Assembly: GCA_002633005.1 (NCBI GenBank)
Contig: NMRA01000672.1
Coordinates: 113,290-160,549, forward strand
Source of the DNA: Phoronis australis
Lineage: Eukaryota > Phoronida > Phoronidae
Direction of reading: 5' to 3'
DNA length: 47,260 nucleotides
Positions 1 to 26,700 of this stretch are shown here, in pieces. Position 1 is the stretch's first letter; every line of letters starts with the position of its first letter. Below the pieces are notes generated by a model, which saw only the letters and a program-made list of their open reading frames with translations, was not told the DNA's origin and did no database searches. The position numbers and the translations under genes are program-made.

Positions 1-15509
<15,509 letters not shown>

Positions 15510-16577
15510 GGGACTGTGAGTTGGGCATCTGATTGTTGATGAATATGGATGGCCATTAATGACTGTTATAATATATGGGCGGCAGTTGTGCATGCAGTGG
15601 AAACTGATTTAGATCCGTGCAACTGCCTTGTGGGATTGCATGAATAGCGAGCTCGCGTGGCAAATACTGCTACTATATACGAACATCAGATGCAAACTTG
15701 ACTATATCTAAACTGTGGTTTTCCGTCGTAAGCCAGGAACACTAGAGACATGTTATGATTGATCAGTATGTGTAACAACTGTTGCCATGGTATTAGAACA
15801 TCAGATGCAAACGTGGTTTGTTTTTGTTATTGGTCATAAATCCGTGTGAACATCGTACATGGCCAGCAATGCTGCAGTACATGATTGACAGTTGCACATG
15901 TTGCTATGGAGACTGGCATGGATGGGTGACTGCATTTGAGTGCATAGTTTATGAAGCTGTCAAATTCATCAAATTTGCCCATCGATAGCTCTGTGCTTCC
16001 TGTTTGTGTCTAGGGGGCACAAACGACAATTTTTGGAAAATCCTACACTAGGGTGATCATTTGATGTCATGGCACCATTTAAATGTATTTCAACTCAACT
16101 GGACGTGGTCACAACTCATGATGAAAAAGTACATCAGTTTTTATGTGAGCTATAAACCAACAAAATCCGTTGCTTTGTGACTATTAGAAATCAAGAAATC
16201 TCGCCGTTGTCTGTCAGATGTTCGCTGAAGTCAGGGCCAGTGTTTTTAGCATAATTTAAATATGCTTGAAATACTGTACTACTTAACGCCTCGGAATTGA
16301 CTCAGTAGTAGTGGATGTGACTGCTATTGCGGAGATTGTGGGTTGTGTCAAATTTGTTTTCTCAATAACAATGTCCTTTTAAACACTTAATTTCTCCTAC
16401 CGTCCTCGCAGATTGCATAGCAAAGCTGAAGTGAATCCACTTGACAATGAATTATGCAGATACCGGTGACTCTCAGCGCCACCTGACTGTACCAGGAGGT
16501 ACTTGTACCTCACAAGAGATAGTATATGGGAACATCTTTGACTCTTTTACGGAGTATATGAGATGTGAGACGTTTTA

Positions 16578-16583
16578 AATAAA
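16578..16583 (+). promoter_or_regulatory. Candidate KAP3 poly(A) signal (proximal)
   Basis: AATAAA about 1.07 kb after the KAP3 stop. Position is plausible; use is not shown by sequence alone. Confidence 0.45.
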
Positions 16584-16684
16584 TTAAAGTGAAATTGTCC
16601 CGTCATCATCTAAGAGTCCAATAGTGTCCAGTCTCGCATGATCAGTCGCCATGTTGCTTCTTGAAAGTTTCAAATTTTCACTGA

Positions 16685-16817
16685 TGATGCAGATTTCGTT
16701 AAAAACGATTCGACAGTGATTGTGACCTGGACTCAAAGAAGTATTTTTAGACAATACGAGAAATGCAGTAATTATCTAGCAATCAATGTCGTATCGTTTT
16801 TAATGAAATCTGCATCA
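16685..16817. mobile_element. Foldback/MITE-like element in KAP3 3' region
   Basis: Arms of about 38 bp: TGATGCAGATTTCGTTAAAA at the left, and its reverse complement with a few mismatches at 16780-16817 (ends ATGAAATCTGCATCA). A loop of about 57 bp separates them. Possibly transcribed in the KAP3 3' UTR. Confidence 0.7.
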
Positions 16818-16994
16818 GAGAAGCATCATTGCCGAAGTATACTAAGTTTTCATTGATGACTGAAGAAGTTCTCGTACCGTGTTCTTAGCTTAGTGTTAGC
16901 CTGATATAGTAGATTACAGAATGCTGTCACTATTTATTTGTACATTCCTAGTGTAACTTATGTTCTGCATGTTTTTGTAGTTGCGTTCATGTCA

Positions 16995-17190
16995 GTTCTG
17001 TATTATACAATGTAAATTATTGTATTGACGGTAATTGTGTCTTTCTTTTGATGCTGTGAATCTGTAATGTACAATTTGAATTGTTGTATTTACTCTATTG
17101 TGTCTTTCTCTGATGCTGCGAATCTGTAATGCACAATATAAGTTGTTGTTTGTGTTTACTGCCATTCTATCTTTCTTGGCGCTGCGATTT
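16995..17190 (+). repeat. ~65-bp tandem repeat, about 3 copies
   Basis: Repeated pattern: TGTGTCTTTCT, then GATGCTGYGAATCTGTAATG, then an ACAATnTRARTTGTTGT block. Copies diverge by small changes. Just upstream of the distal candidate poly(A) signal. Confidence 0.75.
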
Positions 17191-17198
17191 CTTTTTTA

Positions 17199-17204
17199 AA
17201 TAAA
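17199..17204 (+). promoter_or_regulatory. Candidate KAP3 poly(A) signal (distal)
   Basis: AATAAA about 1.69 kb after the KAP3 stop, following the tandem repeat. Confidence 0.35.
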
Positions 17205-17325
17205 TTATGTCACACAGAATTGGGTTACAATTTCTTTAAGGAAAACAACATTTGTAAGCTGAAGAGCAAACCTTCTTCACTGCAGGTAGTATTCGTGAGC
17301 AAAATAAATTTAGTTATTCAGATGA

Positions 17326-17331
17326 TTTATT
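17326..17331 (-). promoter_or_regulatory. Candidate ODR4 poly(A) signal
   Basis: TTTATT on the plus strand is AATAAA on the minus strand, about 440 bases after the ODR4 stop. It faces the distal KAP3 signal about 120 bases away, so the two transcripts may end very close together. Confidence 0.35.
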
Positions 17332-17454
17332 TCACAGCAAACAAGTCCCACAGAACATCTGGAAAGAAAATGATTGCACTTAATACTAGATACGCCAATA
17401 AAAATTATTTTGTTTGTTGGCAATACACGGACCAGCTCTTTCTGTGATATTGCT

Positions 17455-17760
17455 GTAGTGTAATATCACTCTTATCAGTCAAACGTGATATCAGTTGCAT
17501 CACCAGTGCAGCCCGATACCATGCGCAAGATATTAGTGTTCAGTCTGATATCACCTGTGTTTGGTCTCATATCAGTCTTGTCCATCGAAAATATCTAGTG
17601 TCCAGTTGAATACCACTTTCGTTCAGCACGATACCACTCTTATCCACTAAGCAGCATTTAGAATCCAGTCCGATATCACATTTGTCCTGGGCGATATCAT
17701 TCCTGTCCCCACAATATCATTTGTGTCCACATCGATACTACTTGTTACACGCAAGATATC
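17455..17760 (+). repeat. Degenerate minisatellite with GATATCA core
   Basis: About ten imperfect units of roughly 28-33 bp built on a GTCCAGTCYGATATCAC-like core. It lies in the ODR4 3' UTR region (minus strand). Open frames across it are a by-product of the repeats. Confidence 0.7.
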
Positions 17761-17771
17761 ATTGCTGTCCA

Positions 17772-20700
17772 TTAGTCCAGTCCAAGATATGCATACAACA
17801 CTGCCAGTAGTCCAACACCCACAGTCACAGTAGCACCTGTAACATAACCAAGCTGCTGTCCTAAAACCTGTCGTAACACACTGAAACACCTCAATGCTAC
17901 GCGACCCATGATCACTCAGTACTCATCGCTGCTTCAAGTCTGGAAACTCCCAGAATCTTTGGCATGGACGATCTATTTCAAGAAATTGTACACGTGAATT
18001 GCCTGAATATTTCTCTCATAGATGAGTGCGCGTGTGTTACTGGTCCCCAGACACCAGACCACCTCCTTCAGAACTGTCCTACATTGGACACCCTAAGGTG
18101 CCTCACATGGCCCAGTCTGGTAGTTGGCTCCGGCAGAGTCACTGCAACTGACTAGAGACTTTGCCCAGAAGACCAAACTGAACATTCAAACAGCATGGCC
18201 GGGAACACAGAAGATGGAGAAGAAGTACATCACTGTTTAAGTAATGCCAGGAAACAAACATAATTAGTCCTCACCACTTTAAATAACTACTTGATCAATT
18301 TCAAACTGGTGGTAATGCGATGATGAAAAGCTAACAGATATGACTGTCATAGACGAAGCCACTCATTTACCGAATACAGCTCATAAGTGCAAAACAACTG
18401 TATACTTTTTAGTTTGTGAAAGGTACACATGAGTCAATTTAGGAAGCATTAAAAACGACTGCTTTCTAAATTGACTCATCTGTACCGTAGTACAGCACTT
18501 ACCAATAATTCGTGGTCCTAAGGCTCCACCTACTTGAGGCTCACTAGGGGGTTCCTCATCAACACAAGGCCGGAGTACGTCGTCTTCATCTGAAATTGAA
18601 TATGCAACTAGTGAAACGACTTTCTTGGAAATAGACTGACCTAGAGTTGAATTTCAGCCGATTTCCATCCTAATAGAAGACTTCAACTACGTGGCAACAG
18701 TGCAGCAGTGTAACAATGGTCCTATAGAATATCCATGCATTCATATAGTTATGTGGAACTGTTAGCCCACAGACACCATGTGGACAAACTACTTTCAGCT
18801 CTAAATCTATTCAAATGTTAAAAAAAGGAGCCTTCATTCATTAGTGCCACCTGGTGCCTATAAACCCTCCAGTCACAAGTGTGCAGTTTCACAATTCAAC
18901 TTAAAATTATAACACCAATTGTGTAGTTTAAAATCAACGTGTTGATACGGTATGTTGTATGTTGTATATTGTATATTGGATATTGAGAATTATTAGTCTA
19001 CATGCCAGCTGTAGGTCACATCCACCATGCAACCAACGGATGACGTGCATGAAGACTAATATTCTTACTTATAACAATAGAATTAAAAATAAATAATGAT
19101 AAAGGTGATAACAAAAATGATATTGCAAGAGTTCTCATCCAGTTTTGATGAGCAATGACAATGCTAAAAGTCCACTTTTAGAAATTATGTTGGAACTGAG
19201 CTCGTTCTAAATAAGTGAAAGCTTGTCTCTCTCCATCCAATTTTGCGGAATGATATTTTCTTGGTTACAACCAATAATATAGCCTCATGACAGAAAGTGA
19301 AACGGGATTGCATAACTCTATTTCCTATGTTCGCCATCCAGTCAACATATTATCTCCCCTGGCTGTCTTAAGTTATAATACTTAGACTAATCCCATTGAT
19401 CACAGATTCTGGAATGTCACGTGACAATCTTTTCCTGAAGAGGGCATTGTTATGTCAAAAACCTGCCAGAGACCGAGTCATGTGGTTATTTTTTTCTTAT
19501 CTGCCAACATACTCCATTACAAATTATATAGTACATTCGCTGACAGACACATCAAAACAGTTCAGATCTGACTGTTAACAGACTTAACGATGGCCCATCT
19601 GTCAATCAAATCTTGACGACTTTCCTTACTGGGTAATTTTTCACAGTCGTACTCCAGATCATCATCAGATAGGTGGAGTCCAAGCAGTTCATCACACCTG
19701 TCAATCAGATCTTGATGGCTCTCATCTGGGAACATGTAGTCACAGAACGACAACGGCAAGCCGGGCAGTTTACCGAACACACGGAGGGGGGTCTCGTATA
19801 GCACTCTGGCATCTAAAACAAACAGTTAATTATTATCCTGGGTAAAAACTGGATTGGCTAAAAAATAGTCAAGACCGTCAAGTCTTGCTCATTTTACCGA
19901 ATCATCTATCTACAATCCAGCGATTGACCCCATGCTTGAACTTCATTCTATTTTTATTAAACTAAGTTTTTTGCTATGTTCAGTGCCTAAGCTAAACATT
20001 CCATTTTGGAAGATAGTAGATCGGGCAGGGTTAAAATCCCGAGTGTAAGTATATTTTTCTTGCTGCTAGCACAGATAATTGTGAAGTAGGTAGGCGGGGC
20101 TACAAATTGATTGACAAGTTTACATTGTGTAAACCAATCATATTAACCCAACTCTACACCATTTAAACACACAGCTTTCTCTAATGTCAACAAAAGCCAA
20201 ATACAATGATGATGCAATAAAAGTTTTAAGGAAGTTTCGGACATTGGCTACATTTGAAATGTTATGCAACGCAGTCAAGTCTTGAATTCTAAAAAATTCT
20301 TAGCATTCCCTACAACACTAACCTACTACACGGCAACGTCTATTTTTCGTGGAATTGTTCGACATGTCAAGAAATGCTGATATCAAGTTAGACCCTCCTC
20401 CACCGATTGTATTTAGCATTTGTACAACTAAAATCAAATCAAAGAGAAAAAAGTTTAATTTTCACATTTTGATAAAACAATACCCTCAAAACCAAATTTA
20501 ACAACACTTGAATAAGAGCGTGCTCACACTGTCCAAGTTACCAAAACTGAAATTTCATTTCTGTATTCAACAGCACATCCTAACTATAAACACAATCTTC
20601 ATCTATTTTTGAGGTGCTTTTGCTCAACATGTGATAAGCTCGCACAAGCAAAACGGCCATGCAAGAGAATGGACGTGTGTCACCCTCTTACAACCGCAAT

Positions 20701-23700
20701 AGTTCTTTTCAAAACACTTCTTGTACCAGCACGTCATCCCGCTATTGACCTTTTGACCTTTTTATGGAAAGAGAAAACCAAATACATGCACATCCCAGGG
20801 AAAAGATCTGCGGGTATGTTTTATTCTTGCCACCTGTTGGCTACAACTGGAGGTGTTTCTTTTGCTGCAAATGAATGATTTCTCACCTTCCATTGACCAC
20901 GTGTCTTCTCTCTATACATAAAAAGGTCAACAGCTCCCAGCATGGCATTAAGGTATGCATATGCCAGTGCATATTACATGTGTATGCACGTGCATTTGTT
21001 CACATATTACCTCATCTGGTACTCTTATCAAGTACAGTAGACCTTCACATAACAGTATCTAGCATAACATCATGCTTTGTGTTCATGTAATATGTGTGGC
21101 AGGCTCTGGGAAAATTTTGGGCCAATTATTTTCTTATCAGCTCGCCAATTGTTCACATGCCTCAGTTCACCCACTACCTCACCTTGTTCACATGNAGCAT
21201 TTGTACAACTAAAATCAAATCAAAGAGAAAAAAGTTTAATTTTCACATTTTGATAAAACAATACCCTCAAAACCAAATTTAACAACACTTGAATAAGAGC
21301 GTGCTCACACTGTCCAAGTTACCAAAACTGAAATTTCATTTCTGTATTCAACAGCACATCCTAACTATAAACACAATCTTCATCTGTTTTTGAGGTGCGT
21401 TTGCTCAACATGTGATAAGCTCGCACAAGCAAAACGGCCATGCAAGAGAATGGACGTGTGTCACCCTCTTGCAACCGCAATAGTTCTTTTCAAAACACTT
21501 CTTGTACCAGCACGTCATCCCACTATTGACCTTTTGACCTTTTTATGGAAAGAGAAAACCAAATACATGCACATCCCAGGGAAAAGATCTGTGGGTATGT
21601 TTTATTCTTGCCACCTGTTGGCTACAACTGGAGGTGTTTCTTCTGCTGCAAATGAATGATTGTCTTCTCTCTCTCTATACATAAAAAGGTCAACAGCTCC
21701 CAGCATGACATTAAGCTATGCATATGCCAGTGCATATTACATGTGTATGCGCGTGCATTTGTTTACGTATTACCTCATCTGGTACTCTTCAAGTACAGTA
21801 GACCTTCACATAACAGTATCTAGCATAACATCATGCTTTGTGTTCATGTAATATGTGTGGCAGGCTCTGGGAAATTTTTGGGCCAATTATTTCCTTATCA
21901 GCTCGCCAATTGTTCACATGCCTCAGTTCACCCACTACCTCACCTTGTTCACATGCCTGAGTTCACCCACTACCTCACCCTGTTCACATGCCTCAGTTCC
22001 CCCACTACCTCACCTTGTTCCTCTTCTGACTGGAGTAGATCCTCACACAACAGCTCGCACCGTGACATCAGACTCCTGGCCAAGTCAGTCTTAATGGCAT
22101 CCACACCTGCCTTCACTGTGGACTTTTGGTGAACGAACGCCCGGCCGCAGATGGAGCCTCGTAACACCATCTTGGCACCACAGTCGGAGCATTTGGAGTC
22201 CTGTAGTGAGCCCTTTGAGGTGAGCTACAACACATCACAGTGAATACATCAAAGAATTACTGTATTAAGCTAAAGTAGGGCCCTAAATCCCCCAATTTCA
22301 GGGATGAAAATCGGCCACATCCCCCCTGAAAAATATTGAAAAATCACGTGAGATTCCCCTCACGAGGTCCAAAAATTCTCTTCTAGTGATTGAAAAATTG
22401 CCCTCGAGGTTCAAATCGCTTGTAACTCACACAGGTGACAATTTGAATGAGCATACAGGGGCAGGGATGATGTTGATGGTGACTGAAGAGTAGCATTTTC
22501 CCCTCACTCAAAAATTCCCCTCTCAGAAGACACAGGCACCTTTCCCCTCGGGTGATCAAGGGCCCTGTAACGTATCCTTGAACTAAAACAAAAAAAATTG
22601 CCAAAGTTGTCAGTTTCCCACTATTTCAAAAGCACACTACACTCATTGTAAACAAAGCTTAAAAAACTAGCATGCATTTGTTGATGACAGTTGTACAATA
22701 CAAGCTCCGTAAACAATGAAGTAACCAGTTCTCTTCAATACTTTTGCTGAAAAATTTGATAACTCATTTCACAATCCCACTAAATTTTGTTCTAAATTGA
22801 AGAAATTTAACAGTACTTACCTTGTCTCATAGTAGTTACCTATTCAGCTACAAGGCATGATTACAAACACTATAACGATGATCAAAAAAGAAAACAAAGT
22901 ACCTCAACATAGCACACCTTACAGTGTTGCAGCGAAACACAACACAATAATGCTTTCTGGTACTTTCTGGGCTACTTGCATCTATTGAACGTTATATTGT
23001 TACAATAAACGTTAATAGAAACTTACTGTATTAGAGTAAAGTTCGATGAAGTAGCACTTTTCATCAGACAAGCTGTCCAGTAATTCTGTGTCATGCCTAA
23101 ACATGCCATTAATTGTAGCCAGTGATTCTTGGATAGATTGGAACGTCGTCTGTAGGCCAGCCTGCAACAGGGTGACATACTTGACACAGACTGAGCCTCA
23201 AATTACACACATCGTTGAAAACTAATAGAATTACGGTAAAAATTCTCTAGTTTGGAACAGTGAAAAGTTATTTATTTTGCTCAGGGTTGGAGCTTGAACC
23301 AAATGTTTGAAAGAGGTAATATTGGATACCTCAAATTCAGTAAATTATGCTTGACAAGAACTAATCATTCACTTCTATGAGGATGCATAATAGTTCTGTC
23401 GGTGGCCATCCTCGAAGATTTAATGAACTATTAAGCCTATTTTCAGACTCATTTGATAAAATGCAGCTTGTCCAATATTTTAAAAATATAATTAACGTCA
23501 AAATCACCCATGTAACAATCTTTGGTATCAAGAAAATTCAAATTTGTCATGAATTTCAGGTCTCAAATTTTAAAGACGGTCCCATACTTAAGATGTTTTA
23601 CCGTAGATTGTTTGCCACTCTAAGAAAGAGTTTCTTTCTGATTCATTAAAAAAAAACACAAAAGGCGAGATAACAAAGATATTGAGACAATCAAAGATGC

Positions 23701-26700
23701 TTTCACGACTAAATTGTACTGCCAATTCAACAAGATCACAGCAGCCTAACACAAGTTCTCACAAGCGTTTTGCATTTATGGTAAAAAATCTTTCTAGCAC
23801 AAATGCAGCCAAGCAAAATGGCTACCAATGAAAGTGTTGGGGAATCCGAAATACTGAATTCTAGGAGTGAATGGTAGGTAAACACCAAGAATAGGAATTA
23901 TTTTCATTGCATAGCCAAGACACCCCCCGTGTAAATGAGTTATAAGTGATTGGGATTACCACTGTTATTGCTGATGAAAGGTGGAACCATACCTGTATCT
24001 GCCTGTTGAGAGCCGAGTGGTCCATGACAGGGTGGGGTACAGGGATGACTACCTCCAGGGCCAGCCTGCTGTGTAGGACGCCCCAGTTGTGGGCGAAGGA
24101 CTGATACTTCCACTCGGCTGGCTTGGACTCGCACTATAATCACATACAGACACATCACATTAAATATAATTAAAGGTGAACGGCTTCAACTAGTTATGAT
24201 CTTAAAACTGACCAAGCCACTGACCAGGCTTCAATATGATCTGGAGCTTTCCATGTCCTTTTTGATATCCATTTCCCACAATACGACAACACCCTCTCTG
24301 ATTCTGTGAAATTTACCCACAATGCTGTGCATCTGTGGGGTACATGCGTCATAGTTGTACACTGCTGCCAAGCTAATCACTATTTTATTCACATTAGTTT
24401 GCCATTGATCATTCTCATTCCCTCCAACTCAGCCCTGTGTTTGAAGCCTGCCATTTCAGAAACTGGGTAGATCATAGAACGCATTTTATTCCTCCACAAA
24501 AAGGAGAGTTGAATCCGGGATGTAGCATTCTTAATGTATACTTGGCAAAGCTACCTAACAGACTTCATAGCCTTACTGCAGATTACAGTGCGCAACTTTT
24601 TGTCTGCCTTTTTACTGATTACTATTACCATGAACTACTCTCTGTTATTAGAGTACAAACTGTAAAGAACCTGGGCCCAGTTGTATAAAAGTTATACGCC
24701 GTATAGCAACAATGACATCGCATTACAACGCACCATGTTGTTATTGTTGAATAATGCACCTGACGTTACACAACAATTAAACTTATTCAGCTGATAATCT
24801 TGAAGTTTTATGCAACCCAGCCCTGGTAAGATGTAATCACTACTTTAAGTGTAAACAAACTCGACAAAACATGACACATTTTTACAACATCTATTTTACA
24901 ATAACAAAAGTCATTTTCAGAAGCAAGGCACAGTCTCTGTACGAATTGGCTTCTCCATACTCACGAAAACGTCTAAAAATTGCATTTTGTAACCGGCCAA
25001 ACCTCAAAACATCCAGCAGCTCACCTTATGATCAGTCACATCATACGTTCTACATGTTGTCCTGACAGAGAGTTAAGGCCTGTAATGGTGCACCACAATA
25101 ACAGTACACAGAAAATCACAACTGTATAGAACAGTACCATGTTCTCATGTAACACCATAACACCACTATGGGGAACACAGAAATCTCTGAAAACAAAATC
25201 ATCCAAATGTAGTACAATGTGGTTGTATTCATGGAAAAATTGATGTTGCCCTGAGACTTGGAGACAGAGTAACAATTTTCAACTGCTTGTATGATTTCCC
25301 AAAACAAATGATGTAAAATTACATAATATATCCCGTTGAACATACAGTAGAATTGCCCTTTTCATAACAAAACTAAACCCAAATAATATCCATCTTTCCT
25401 TCCATCGTCACATTACACATTAAATTTTTTATCATAATGCATTCTTCTGTTAGCCTGTTTTTAAACTGTGCATGGATGTTGTCAAATATTAGTATTTTAC
25501 ACCACCTGATGGCCACATCACATGACCTATGAACAGGTGGCGTACAAACCATGGCCAACAAGTGGTGTGTAGACCAGACTTAGTTTGTGATCTATATTTC
25601 CACGCCCGTTCATACATACACATTAGTAACTGTTACAAATAATCTACAAATAAGACAAATTTTGATTATTACTTTTTCATCCATGAAGATTGTAAGTGAC
25701 GACTGATTTATGGCAAACCCACTAGGGGGCCTCTTGATTGGTCACTTCAATATTATTGAGACACATGTGAGCAGACGATAGTAATCCATAACAAAGATAT
25801 AGATGTTTGTTCAAAAAGACTAACTCCATGAATTTGATATATTATGAAACTTCCAGTCATCTGCTATTTGTACAATTGGTGTATGTATCAGATCAAAACA
25901 AAAGTTAATCTGAGCAACGTTCATGCATAAACAATGCTGAAAAGGATACTTTCGTGATAGTGAACACACTGACAAGACAAGCTTGTCATTGACCGTACTA
26001 GAACCCAGTGTAGACGATGATGACTTGAACACACTGAACAAAGCTTGTCGTAGTTTGGTCTGGGCTGCCTTCAGTTCGTTAGTTCTGGCTAATGCAAATA
26101 TGCCTAAGATGTCCAGTCCTCCAGGTAGCATACGGTGCACCTGAACAAAAGAAAGTGATTATGTAAATATGAACGATGATCTCCCCATGACTGATGGTGC
26201 ATTCACACCTGAAAATAAGTAGTGAATTCAACACTTATTGGACCAAACTCTTACAGGATAACGTCCAAATTTGGTTTAAACGTTCATCACACCTTTTTTT
26301 AATTTTCACTTTTTAACGCACATGCTCGATTATAAAACCTTCTACAAATTTACACATTTGTGACTGTCATCATATTCTTATGAACATCTATTTGCAGAGA
26401 AGACCAAAATCCACACAATTCATTTAAGCAGCACTTTGTCTTCATTAGGAAGATATTTAGTTTGGCTTTTGCTTTGGCTTTTGCATGTAAAGTTATGTAA
26501 CAGTCTTTATTTTATTTGTTGTACTATTTAAAATGCGAGTGGCCTCTTCAGTGACAGCACTGCTTTCCAGGGTGGCCTATGGCTTTGCTAGCCACTCAAT
26601 CATGTAATTCTACTGTTTCGTGTTACGTAAAAAATTTGCATCTTTCTCTCCACCCCCCTCGCTCTCTCTCCATCCTGCCCCCTGCATGTACACATTGCCT

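Larger units (their letters stand above)
15510..17771. other. KAP3 3' region and convergent intergenic stretch
   Basis: Holds the KAP3 3' UTR and the end of the ODR4 transcript on the other strand. Contents: an inverted-repeat element at 16685-16817, a ~65-bp tandem repeat at 16995-17190, candidate poly(A) signals on both strands, and a degenerate minisatellite at 17455-17760. No further gene seen. Confidence 0.75.

Noticed and set aside
21833-22132. Plus-strand open frame with HASV/TSPCSHAS repeats
   Set aside because: Antisense of the ODR4 exon 22200-22014 and of its 35-bp tandem repeat.
22276-22570. hAT-like element bounded by AGGGCCCT
   Set aside because: The 8-mer is self-complementary, so inverted matching is trivial; the arms do not extend and no target-site duplication is seen.
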